From: Thermoplasmata archaeon
Lineage (GTDB): Archaea > Thermoplasmatota > E2 > DHVEG-1
Length of the DNA: 64,000 nucleotides
Assembly: GCA_014894395.1 (NCBI GenBank)
Contig: JADBLO010000003.1
Coordinates: 1 to 64,000 of the forward strand
Direction of reading: 5' to 3'
In this document: positions 49,400-56,212 of the stretch, piece by piece
Layout of the letters: each line of letters opens with the position of its first letter
Numbering within the stretch: the first letter of the stretch is position 1
The notes under the pieces: model-generated
What the model saw: only the letters and a program-made list of their open reading frames with translations
What the model was told of the DNA's origin: nothing
Databases searched by the model: none
Program-made: the position numbers and the translations under genes

Positions 49400-50013
49400 C
49401 TTGTAAGAATGTCAGTGGGATATTTATGTTTTGCAATTAATAACGAATTATTTATCGAATGTTTCATTATTGATCTGATCGTAAAAATATGTGAAAATTC
49501 ATCGCTCTTCAACATGCGGATAACACCATTGCCAAGATCTCGACAGACAATTCGAACAGATGGTTTTGACGTTGACGCGAGATGCCGAAACACGGCATCA
49601 ATTGATGTGACGTTAATAGCAATAAAAATAACATCAAACGTCTCAGACGGATAACTTCGCCCGCCTCCATGTTTAATAGTGATCAAATCACTTAATTTTT
49701 GTTGATTGATATACCGTTGCGCACGTTGTACCGTTCTCATGTTATTGTCAATAGCAATGACCTTCGCATGTACATTTTTTGCGACCAGAATCGACATCGT
49801 AGGAAGCGAACCACATCCAATATGCAAAACGGTTTCATTAGAAGAAACGTTCGCCATTGCACATTCATCACTGAAGATATTTCCTATCCATTTTGTATAA
49901 AATCGATACACAAGAGTATTTTTCACCGTAAAAAACTCTAAGAAACTAAATACATAACATAAAAGTTTTCTCCTACAATTCAGGAATATAAGAGAGGATT
50001 TCATCGTATTCAA
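49393..50013 (-). CDS. SAM-binding Rossmann protein, nicotianamine-synthase-like, paralogue C
   Basis: 206 residues. TVLHIGCGSLPTMSILVAKN is the SAM loop; VIAIDNNMRTVQRAQRYINQ the acidic strand; then TIKHGGGRSYPSETFDVIFI and RIVCRDLGNGVIRML. The same order and spacing occurs in paralogues A and B, so the three arose by duplication and then diverged strongly. The N-terminal YRFYTKWIGNIFSDECAMAN aligns with 'YYNKSIEEEYKKE' of B. It is convergent with the LCM-type gene and divergent from the large adenylation gene. A function as methyltransferase or aminobutyryltransferase remains open. Confidence 0.65.
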   Translation of the reverse strand: MNTMKSSLIFLNCRRKLLCYVFSFLEFFTVKNTLVYRFYTKWIGNIFSDECAMANVSSNETVLHIGCGSLPTMSILVAKNVHAKVIAIDNNMRTVQRAQRYINQQKLSDLITIKHGGGRSYPSETFDVIFIAINVTSIDAVFRHLASTSKPSVRIVCRDLGNGVIRMLKSDEFSHIFTIRSIMKHSINNSLLIAKHKYPTDILTSH

Positions 50014-50178
50014 CCAATCACTTTTTTGTACGCGTATTCTTGATATTATTCTTTTATATAAAAGGATACGGCTCCACAGTCTTTATTAATTTTCCAAATC
50101 TATATTTCACGGTATAGTTCTCTTTATCGAGGGAGTGTTTCGTTGCATAAATCAATAATAATAAGTTATTAATAGGTG

Positions 50179-52083
50179 ATGTATTTAAGAACTCAAGAAG
50201 AAAATAAGATGATAAAAAAAGACGATTTCGATATCATAATTTCTTCAAAGAAGTCGGTGTCTCAACCTATTGTAAACAATATAGCAGAAATGATTTTTAA
50301 ACAACTCCCTCACAGAAATGAAAATTCCCTCATTATCCTTAGCCATAATAACGAAAAGTATGAAGAGATTTCATTAAAAAAATTGCGATATATTATCTCA
50401 TCATTATATCAAGAATTTGAAGAAAAAAACATCAAACCAGGTGATACCGTACTTCTTACTACCCTTTCTGTGAATAATGAACTTTTCATCACTCTCCTGC
50501 TTGTTGCTCTGATATCCTATGGAGTACGTGTTTTGTTCCCCATGTTTGTTGAATCGAAAGCCTTAGAAACTTGGATTAAAAATACCAACTGCAACGCTAT
50601 AATCTATCCAGCGGATGAAATTCAAACCCTCCGAGGGTGTACCCGACAAAAACAAGAGATACAGGAAATAAAAAGAATCTCTCAACACAATGGTCTTTCT
50701 CTGTATGATGTATCTTCTGATTTTCACATTCAAACGTATCTTGACACTATGATATCTGAAAATTATTCATCTGATGATACCTTACTACAGAAGTGTATGA
50801 AAAACACCAGTTTTTCAACGGAGAGCGTGATTTTTACGACCTCAGGGACCTCTGGTCAATCCAAACTCGTTCTCTACGAACAGGGCGCCTTTTTAAGAAA
50901 TTGTCAAAGCTGGCAAGAATCAGGGATGTATCAAAAAGAAAAACTCGGAGGAAGAAGTTTCATTGACATACTCCCCCATACAATCAGCATAAGGACGTTG
51001 TTTAATGCATTCTGGACAGGATATCCAATTTGCATTATTACTACCGATTGGATCAAACAAAAACCTCAAAAAATATTACCGTTTCTTATGAAAATGAAAC
51101 CAGAAGTAATGACATTAGGTCCTTCTTCTTTTCGACTTATTTTAGAATTGATAACCGTTGTCCCGGAAGTAAAGGATCTGGCGTTTTCCGAGTTAAGAAC
51201 TGTTGTCTCCACTGGTGCACCGTATAGTAAAAAAATTGCAGAAGAAATGAAAAAACAATTCGGTCTGTATCTTCACAATGCATATGGAACAACAGAGACT
51301 CAACAAGTATTAACAACGGTACTCTGTAATGAACAAGAGCTGAGTTTATACGATGTCACTCTGGGAAAACCACTAAACGGGGTGACTCTTGGGTTAAAAA
51401 AATATGATGGAGATTTGTACAAATTATTTGTAAAAACCCCTTTTGGCCATAAAAGTATCATAGGTGAAAAAATAATTAATGCGCATGAATTTTTTTATAC
51501 AGGTGATATTGTCAAACAAGAAAAAATCAACATCCTTGCGTATATTGGGAGAGAGCAGAAAGATTTTATAAAAAGTGGATACGGTGCGAAAGTCCCTATT
51601 ACGTACCTGCAGGAATATTATAAAGAATTATATGAAAAGGTAAACCATATTGAGTATTATGCCTTTGAAACGTTTAATTTTTCTTTAGGAGTTGCAGCAC
51701 TTATTTTTATTACCGATGAACATCTCCCAAAGGGACGAATTACGAATAAGAGGATAATAAAGAAATATTACAATCAAATAATAAAAATAAATTCTCATCT
51801 TCGACAAACACTTGAGCCGTTTGAATATGAACAACGAAAAATAATAAGGTTTCTCCTAATAAATAGCAATGTTTTTCATACATTAAAAGGTACAATTTCT
51901 AGTTCTGCCCTGGAGATACAATTCGAAGACGAAATCTATGACATCCTTCATACGAATAATCCGAAATCTGGTGTTCAAAACTTACCCTATTTTAAAAGTG
52001 TCTTTCTGATGTTTTTGATACAATATACGCCCTTAAGACAATATAAGCTAAGGAGATTATTAATGAAGATTTTATTAAAATAA
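50179..52083 (+). CDS. Long AMP-binding (ANL superfamily) synthetase
   Basis: About 634 residues from ATG 50179 (an in-frame GTG is 3 nt earlier). FTTSGTSGQSKLVLYE near residues 220-235 is the phosphate loop; HNAYGTTETQQVLTT the adenine-pocket motif; FFYTGDIVKQEKINIL carries the conserved aspartate (TGD); the lysine-bearing C-terminal domain is atypical, 'KDFIKSGYGAKVPITYLQEY' in place of the usual GRxxDxxKxxG. The 130 residues beyond it are unfamiliar and end in a basic segment TPLRQYKLRRLLMKI. It likely activates a carboxylic acid for transfer. No carrier protein is seen near it. Confidence 0.8.
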   Translation: MYLRTQEENKMIKKDDFDIIISSKKSVSQPIVNNIAEMIFKQLPHRNENSLIILSHNNEKYEEISLKKLRYIISSLYQEFEEKNIKPGDTVLLTTLSVNNELFITLLLVALISYGVRVLFPMFVESKALETWIKNTNCNAIIYPADEIQTLRGCTRQKQEIQEIKRISQHNGLSLYDVSSDFHIQTYLDTMISENYSSDDTLLQKCMKNTSFSTESVIFTTSGTSGQSKLVLYEQGAFLRNCQSWQESGMYQKEKLGGRSFIDILPHTISIRTLFNAFWTGYPICIITTDWIKQKPQKILPFLMKMKPEVMTLGPSSFRLILELITVVPEVKDLAFSELRTVVSTGAPYSKKIAEEMKKQFGLYLHNAYGTTETQQVLTTVLCNEQELSLYDVTLGKPLNGVTLGLKKYDGDLYKLFVKTPFGHKSIIGEKIINAHEFFYTGDIVKQEKINILAYIGREQKDFIKSGYGAKVPITYLQEYYKELYEKVNHIEYYAFETFNFSLGVAALIFITDEHLPKGRITNKRIIKKYYNQIIKINSHLRQTLEPFEYEQRKIIRFLLINSNVFHTLKGTISSSALEIQFEDEIYDILHTNNPKSGVQNLPYFKSVFLMFLIQYTPLRQYKLRRLLMKILLK

Positions 52084-52168
52084 TAGAAGAAAAGTGTTGT
52101 TGTGATTTTATCCTGATTTCAGATGGAAACGAATTTGAGGTATTATGCTGAAAAAATTCTCTCTCTGT

Positions 52169-52429
52169 TTAAGAGTACCATTTTTTCATAAGAATTAATA
52201 GAAGATTACACATTATACCGAACGTGTTCGCTATAATGATTGCAAGATCATCTCGTAAGATACCGTACATCAGCCATAGGGACATACCAAATGCCAGTAC
52301 CAATGGCATCCAATAGGAGATATCATCGAGTCGTTTGGTTTTATATCCTCGGAAAAGTTGTGGGATAAATCCAATAGAAGTAATCGCACCAGCAGCAACC
52401 CCGAGCCAGGTGAACATATCAACGGACAT
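52169..52429 (-). CDS. SemiSWEET/PQ-loop transporter
   Basis: 86 residues with three membrane helices (about 5-22, 38-56 and 62-80). GFIPQLFRGYKTKRLDDISY contains the PQ-loop 'PQ' in helix 1, and the spacing of three helices is that of a SemiSWEET half-transporter, which dimerises to pass sugars or other small solutes. The end VNFGIMCNLL-type segment is matched by TFGIMCNLLLILM. It lies after the large ligase gene on the opposite strand and before tRNA-Pro. A role in exporting the cluster product is possible but unsupported beyond location. Confidence 0.85.
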   Translation of the reverse strand: MSVDMFTWLGVAAGAITSIGFIPQLFRGYKTKRLDDISYWMPLVLAFGMSLWLMYGILRDDLAIIIANTFGIMCNLLLILMKKWYS

Positions 52430-52517
52430 ACGGGAATTGCATCTAATAAAGTATATTAAGGCTTTCTAGCATGCACGGATAAGTTTTTCAAGCAAAATAG
52501 GATTTACGGCTTACCTT

Positions 52518-52590
52518 GGGCCCGTGGGGTAGCTTGGTATCCTTCTAGCTTGGGGTGCTAGTGACTTGAGTTCAAATCTCAACGGGCCCA
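52518..52590 (+). tRNA. tRNA-Pro (anticodon GGG)
   Basis: 73 nt. Acceptor GGGCCCG pairs perfectly with CGGGCCC, discriminator A. The D-arm contains GGGGTAGCTTGGTATCC. The anticodon arm CTAGC-TTGGGGT-GCTAG has a perfect five-base stem and G34 G35 G36. The T-arm TTGAG-TTCAAAT-CTCAA is also perfect. No intron is present and CCA is not encoded. It is not the source of the tRNA-like repeats at 12-25 kb, whose acceptor strand is CCCCTGC. Confidence 0.95.
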
Positions 52591-52610
52591 CTTCTCTTTA
52601 AATGTTGCTG

Positions 52611-53468
52611 TTATTTTTTCGCAGTCACTGCATAATACTTCGAACGTCCACTAACCGCCAACAGACCGCCGCAGAACAACACACCCATATAGAAATTATC
52701 GTCTGACCGTTTATAGCGATTTAACGACACAATCGATTTCACCAGAATAGAAAAAAAGAACGGAAGACCAATCACCACTCCTCTGAGCTCTGATGCTGCA
52801 GTACGCGAGGAGATATCGGTAGCGGTAATCTGTTGAAATTTCTGCTCAGCCATCAACATAACACAGTCATTGATAGACACGAGATCATCAATCGCGCGAC
52901 CAGAAAGCCAATGATGGTACGCTTTCTGCATCATCGGTGAGAGACGTTTTTGTGTACGAAACCCATCGAGAACAACCAGACGACCTCCTGGTTTGAGGAT
53001 ACGATACATTTCTTGAAAGAGTTCTCTGGTGTCCGAAGCGTAGTTAATAGATTCCAAGGCAATGACTCCATCGAAGCTACCATCTGGGAACTTGGTGTCA
53101 CAGAAGTTGTTCTGGAGAAAACGTGTATTTTCTGTCACCTTGTTTTGTACTGCTAACTCCGTTGCGAACTGTATTTCAGAGGGTGCAATTGAAATCCCAG
53201 TAAAGGAAACCATTGGATATTTCTTAGCTAAGTATATCGAGGTACCGCCGACTCCACATCCTGCGTCAAGTATTTGGAGTGGTCTGGTTCCATCAAGTCC
53301 GAGCATATCCCAGACGACATCATTCATATGAAGAATTGCCTGATCGTGAGAACGAAACCCTTTTTCATAATACCCATAGTGGAACGCAAGCGTGTGGTTT
53401 GCCTTCCACCATTCCTTCATTTTTGACTGTTCATAAAACCAAACGACTTTTTCTTCACGGCTAACCAT
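52611..53468 (-). CDS. SAM methyltransferase of the sterol/tocopherol type
   Basis: 285 residues. ILDAGCGVGGTSIYLAKKYP is motif I; GISIAPSEIQFATELAVQNK motif post I; FDGVIALESINYASDTRELF and EMYRILKPGGRLVVLDGFRT motifs II and III. This resembles the sterol C-24, gamma-tocopherol and cyclopropane-type methyltransferases that act on lipophilic substrates. A hydrophobic segment (GLPFFFSILVKSIVSL) near the C-terminus may bind membrane. It is divergent from nothing close; its 3' end faces tRNA-Pro. It is the last methyltransferase of the 42-53.5 kb series. Confidence 0.87.
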   Translation of the reverse strand: MVSREEKVVWFYEQSKMKEWWKANHTLAFHYGYYEKGFRSHDQAILHMNDVVWDMLGLDGTRPLQILDAGCGVGGTSIYLAKKYPMVSFTGISIAPSEIQFATELAVQNKVTENTRFLQNNFCDTKFPDGSFDGVIALESINYASDTRELFQEMYRILKPGGRLVVLDGFRTQKRLSPMMQKAYHHWLSGRAIDDLVSINDCVMLMAEQKFQQITATDISSRTAASELRGVVIGLPFFFSILVKSIVSLNRYKRSDDNFYMGVLFCGGLLAVSGRSKYYAVTAKK

Positions 53469-53572
53469 GCATTTGTTCCATTCCTATTAACACGAACAAG
53501 TATATACTATTTCATCGTTTTGTACAAGGAAAAATTATAGAAGAAAATGAAAAAAAGAAAAAAAGAAGTATG

Positions 53573-53758
53573 TTACTTCTTTTTCAGATAGGGAAGGCCG
53601 GTTCGTTTGTTGACACCAACGACGTATCCCTGCGGTAATTCACATGGAGTACCACTTTTTGGTGATCTCTTGCTAAAGAAATAAATCGTTTGCTTTCGCC
53701 CGCCTTTGAGGGTGACATCCCTCTTATATAACGTCCATCCTTCATGTATATACGGCAT
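53573..53758 (-). CDS. GGR/KKK-type mini-protein, copy B (61 aa)
   Basis: MPYIHEGWTLYKRDVTLKGG, then QTIYFFSK, TPCELPQGYVVG and VNKRTGLPYLKKK. It matches the mini-protein at 12768..12959 from end to end with two fewer residues, and the two leaders share CCGAGGAA just before the start. A TATA box at 53792..53801 is placed alike. Finding one copy in the accessory region and one in core sequence suggests a small family spread within the genome. Basic and aromatic-rich, it may bind nucleic acid; function is unknown. Confidence 0.75.
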   Translation of the reverse strand: MPYIHEGWTLYKRDVTLKGGRKQTIYFFSKRSPKSGTPCELPQGYVVGVNKRTGLPYLKKK

Positions 53759-53791
53759 ACTTCGTTCCTCGGAATCAGAATCATGTAAGGA

Positions 53792-53801
53792 CGATTTAAA
53801 G
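53792..53801 (-). promoter_or_regulatory. TATA box for mini-protein B
   Basis: Minus strand ACTTTAAATC, about 35-43 nt upstream of the ATG at 53758, matching the layout of the TATA at 12993 for its paralogue. Confidence 0.5.
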
Positions 53802-53836
53802 TTTCTCTTAAGGTCTTCCGAAGAAAAAAAGATGGC

Positions 53837-54238
53837 TTAGTGTTGTTGGATGGGTTGTAAAATCAGCTTGTTTTCATGTTTTTTAAAGATGATCTCATGA
53901 TCCTCAAAAATCGGGTGTCTCCCGAGAAGAACCGGCAGGTCATTGCGATCAGACACATGGATTTCGAGGTTTTCGTAGGTGAACTTCCTATCCTCATCAT
54001 AAATAACCATGGTCAGTACTGATTTGCAGAGGGTGGTTTCCCCGCCTGCGGTGTCGACACAACCTGCCTTCTCCAATTTGAGTTTCAAATACTTGGCGAT
54101 AGCATAGGGAATGACGATAAAGTCTCCACCGGAATCAAGTAGTGCATCAATAAGTGGGGTTTCTCGTTCCTTTGAAAGAAATTTGATGGGGATCAACGGG
54201 TAGTTCTTGTATTCAAAGATAAAGGGTGTTTCCAGCAT
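53837..54238 (-). CDS. Retropepsin-like aspartyl protease
   Basis: 133 residues from ATG 54238 (MLETPFIFEYKNYPLIPIKF); the frame extends to 54352 but then overlaps the DUF5678 gene. LIDALLDSGGDFIVIPYAIA contains the single catalytic DSG motif, and DLPVLLGRHPIFEDHEIIF holds the hydrophobic-glycine 'flap-base' motif (LLGR) of dimeric retropepsins. It would act as a homodimer and cut an unknown protein. DSG in place of DTG is common in archaeal members. The DUF5678 gene ends only 7 nt upstream, a pairing seen as an apparent two-gene unit. Confidence 0.8.
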   Translation of the reverse strand: MLETPFIFEYKNYPLIPIKFLSKERETPLIDALLDSGGDFIVIPYAIAKYLKLKLEKAGCVDTAGGETTLCKSVLTMVIYDEDRKFTYENLEIHVSDRNDLPVLLGRHPIFEDHEIIFKKHENKLILQPIQQH

Positions 54239-54245
54239 GATTGCG

Positions 54246-54437
54246 TTAACGTAAATGGATACTGCCAGATAATACTTTTGATATCTTGATGTTATCTGCA
54301 GGGAATTTCTCTGCAGGGTACTTCTCATCAGCAGCCCGCAGGACGTCTTCAAGGTTCACGCTATGGTCAACGATTTGATCATTGAACAATAAAATCCATT
54401 CACCTGAGTATTTTTTAAGCATCTCTTCCTGTTCCAT
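54246..54437 (-). CDS. DUF5678-type small protein
   Basis: 63 residues. EEMLKKYSGEWILLFNDQIV, then DHSVNLEDVLRAADEKYP, is the pattern of DUF5678 proteins: 'YxGxWVAxxxxxVVxxGxDLxEAxxxA'. It is followed after 7 nt by the retropepsin-like protease. Such pairs occur widely in archaea, and the small protein may be a substrate, regulator or targeting partner of the protease; no experiment is known to me. The leader GATATCT-TATC is weak, so start at the first ATG is by length. Confidence 0.75.
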   Translation of the reverse strand: MEQEEMLKKYSGEWILLFNDQIVDHSVNLEDVLRAADEKYPAEKFPADNIKISKVLSGSIHLR

Positions 54438-54496
54438 CAGATATCACTTACCATGATGCTGTATATAAACTTTCCGCAATTTTTAGGGAAAAAAGC

Positions 54497-54709
54497 CTAT
54501 CGTTCTTTCTCTTCTGTTTTTTCCATAGAAAGGGAAAGAATCGCCCCAAGCAGGCCACCGAGGACCAGGACAATGGTGATTGAATAGATGCCGATGTCTG
54601 CCCAGACGCCGTAGCGAAGGCCCCAGGTTATGTAGAGAAGAAGTCCTGCGATGAGGACGATGAGAGCAACGATGGTATATGCATTGATGTTTTTCATGCT
54701 TAGTTCCAT
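54497..54709 (-). CDS. Small two-helix membrane protein, unknown
   Basis: 70 residues, MELSMKNINAYTIVALIVLI at the N-terminus, hydrophobic helices at about 10-27 and 36-58, and a basic-acidic tail MEKTEEKER. The shorter start at M5 is possible. No motif is recognised. It is monocistronic between the DUF5678 gene and tRNA-Trp, all on the minus strand. Confidence 0.6.
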   Translation of the reverse strand: MELSMKNINAYTIVALIVLIAGLLLYITWGLRYGVWADIGIYSITIVLVLGGLLGAILSLSMEKTEEKER

Positions 54710-54748
54710 TTTTTCATACCTCTTCCATTATTTTTTTTTTAACTTGGA

Positions 54749-54887
54749 TGGGAGCACTGGGATTTGAACCCAGATCGACGGGTCTCTTCGTAGGTCATCG
54801 CTCCAGTTATTCATCATACGTCAGATGACCCTCTTGTAATCATACCTAACTGGAGCCCGTAATGATGCCGGGTTACACCATGCTCCC
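54749..54887 (-). tRNA. tRNA-Trp (anticodon CCA) with a 66-nt intron
   Basis: Mature ends: acceptor GGGAGCA pairs with TGCTCCC, discriminator A. Anticodon stem ACGGG/CCCGT; loop CT-CCA-G and A38 are separated by the intron at 54784..54849, in the usual archaeal position after base 37. The intron carries box-C-like ATGATGA and box-D'-like CTGA, with the guide stretches AACTGGAG (complement of CTCCAGTT around the anticodon) and GGGTC (complement of GACCC in the 3' exon). That agrees with the euryarchaeal tRNA-Trp intron known to guide 2'-O-methylation of its own pre-tRNA. Confidence 0.93.
54784..54849 (-). ncRNA. Box C/D-like guide RNA inside the tRNA-Trp intron
   Basis: 66 nt. Read on the minus strand: TATGATTA (C box-like), CTGA (D'), TATGATGAA (C'), then AATAACTGGAGCG and a D-box-like region before the 3' splice site. 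Guide complementarity covers the anticodon loop in one half and the first bases of the 3' exon in the other. The terminal D box is not a perfect CUGA, so assignment of the exact boxes is approximate. Confidence 0.55.
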
Positions 54888-54900
54888 ATTTCGATATGTA

Positions 54901-55005
54901 TTACTGTTTTTGTCTTCGCATTCGTTTTTCTCGTCGCATTCGTTTCTTGCGCCATTTCCAGCGCATTTTCCTTCGCTTTTTCCATACTCGTGAACTGCGT
55001 TTCAT
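54901..55005 (-). CDS. rpl41e: Ribosomal protein eL41
   Basis: 34 residues: MKRSSRVWKKRRKMRWKWRK then KRMRREKRMRRQKQ. The 'WKKRRxRWKWxKKRMRRxKR' pattern, with over half of the residues K or R, is that of eL41, the smallest ribosomal protein, a single helix bridging the two subunits in archaea and eukaryotes. It lies directly upstream of tRNA-Trp on the same strand. It is too short for most gene callers. The slightly longer N-terminus (MKRSSRV) compared with the 25-residue eukaryotic form is normal in archaea. Confidence 0.8.
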   Translation of the reverse strand: MKRSSRVWKKRRKMRWKWRKKRMRREKRMRRQKQ

Positions 55006-55077
55006 TGGATTTTCCTCTGATTTGTCTACCTTGCCCCTAAAATAGATAGCTATATTTAACTGTTTAGGAACGAAAAG

Positions 55078-55419
55078 CTACTGTTTTTCTGGTTTGTCAA
55101 GCCAGACATATTTACAGCGGCTGCAGTACCAGGCGGTTGAGATCCATTCTTGTTTCCCATGCACCGGGTTTTTATGACGGAACAACCGGGTGAGTTTCAT
55201 GTCACAGTTTGGGCATTTCCCGTTATAAGATTTCTTGTAATCTTTTCCACCGATGGGGTACATCAGGGTGTCAGAAGCAACGGTGTAGAGATAGTTGCAT
55301 TCGGTACAACACCAGGCAGTAGGTATCCATTTTCGTTTCCCATCAACGGTTTTGTTTTGGTACAAACGAACTGCTTTTGCACTGCATTGAGGACATTTCT
55401 TTTTTATAGGTGACACCAC
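55078..55419 (-). CDS. Tandem zinc-ribbon protein
   Basis: 113 residues made of two similar halves. Each has CPxC ... R(L)YQNK/RHKNP ... K(R/Q)W(I/E)..TAW.C..C: CPQCSAKAVRLYQNK with WIPTAWCCTECNYLY, then CPNCDMKLTRLFRHK with WISTAWYCSRCKYVW. That makes two four-cysteine ribbons from an internal duplication. No catalytic part is present; such proteins usually bind nucleic acid or another protein. It is monocistronic and faces the small membrane protein at 55541. Confidence 0.75.
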   Translation of the reverse strand: MVSPIKKKCPQCSAKAVRLYQNKTVDGKRKWIPTAWCCTECNYLYTVASDTLMYPIGGKDYKKSYNGKCPNCDMKLTRLFRHKNPVHGKQEWISTAWYCSRCKYVWLDKPEKQ

Positions 55420-55540
55420 CAGTATTTGGTAGTTTGTTCGACTACGCCTACATCACGTGCGGGTTTAAAAGATACCTCTCAAAAAATATCAATTCCCAAA
55501 AATGTTAATATTATCCTTAAGGATACATCACGCTGAGCGG

Positions 55541-55810
55541 ATGGAAAAAAAGAAGTCGATGTTTTGGTGTTTACTCATACCATTGGTTTTTTGGGGCAAT
55601 ATCGCGTTGGTAATCCTCTTGCTTCCACCAGTGTCCCAAGAACCTGAAAATCTCCAATTAGAAACATGGAGTTACTACGGCAGTCAAGCCCCTCCTGCAA
55701 ACCAAATCCTGAAATATCGAAATGAAATCTTGTTTGGAATTTTAATCTGCGCGGTTGTCTCTGAGATTTTTTTCTTTGTTCTTGAGAAGAGAAGAGAACG
55801 GAAAAAGTAA
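55541..55810 (+). CDS. Small two-helix membrane protein, unknown
   Basis: 89 residues from ATG 55541 (MEKKKSMFWCLLIPLVFWGN), preferred over 55502 because the hydrophobic helix then follows a short basic start. A second helix is at about residues 60-78 (EILFGILICAVVSEIFFFVL) and the tail is basic (EKRRERKK). The loop between, about 35 residues, is extracytoplasmic by the positive-inside rule. No family is recognised. It ends 6 nt before the 3' end of tRNA-Lys on the opposite strand. Confidence 0.55.
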   Translation: MEKKKSMFWCLLIPLVFWGNIALVILLLPPVSQEPENLQLETWSYYGSQAPPANQILKYRNEILFGILICAVVSEIFFFVLEKRRERKK

Positions 55811-55816
55811 TATCAG

Positions 55817-55891
55817 CGGGCTTGGAGGGATTCGAACCCTCGGCCAATCGGTTAAGAGCCGATTGCTCTAACCTAGCTGAGCTACAAGCCC
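55817..55891 (-). tRNA. tRNA-Lys (anticodon CTT)
   Basis: 75 nt. Acceptor GGGCTTG pairs with CAAGCCC, discriminator G. D-arm GTAGCTCAGCTAGGTTAGAGC, anticodon arm ATCGG-CTCTTAA-CCGAT with C34 T35 T36, T-arm GAGGG-TTCGAAT-CCCTC. All stems are perfect. There is no intron and no encoded CCA. Confidence 0.95.
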
Positions 55892-56212
55892 CTGAGAAAG
55901 AAAGTATATGGAGTAACATTCGCTATTATATAGGCTTAACGATAGTACATGAATCACCCTAAGCTGTTGAAAAAATAATTGAGAACCCTCCACACCATAT
56001 CATTTGTGAGGATGCACATTCATGGCACCCACCGCAAGCAGCACACCTGTCCAAGAGTAAACAAGTAAGTCTTGGAAAAAAAGATGACACGATACATCCC
56101 TCAAACTAAAGTTTGGTGATTTCTCGCTTATAGGGTGTTAAAAAAAAGTATTAATAAAACTTATCAGATAATCCCTGAGTCGTACTACTTAAGTAAAAAT
56201 GGTTAGAATAAT
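55892..56212. other. 321-base gap, no gene seen
   Basis: Between tRNA-Lys and the glycosyltransferase. It shows scattered stops in all frames, an AT-rich 3' half and a purine stretch with AAAATGG just before the ATG at 56213. A GC-richer patch (GGCACCCACCGCAAGCAGCA near 56022) may be a relic of an older gene. TAAGTAAAAATGG near the end could be part of the promoter of the glycan module. Confidence 0.35.
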
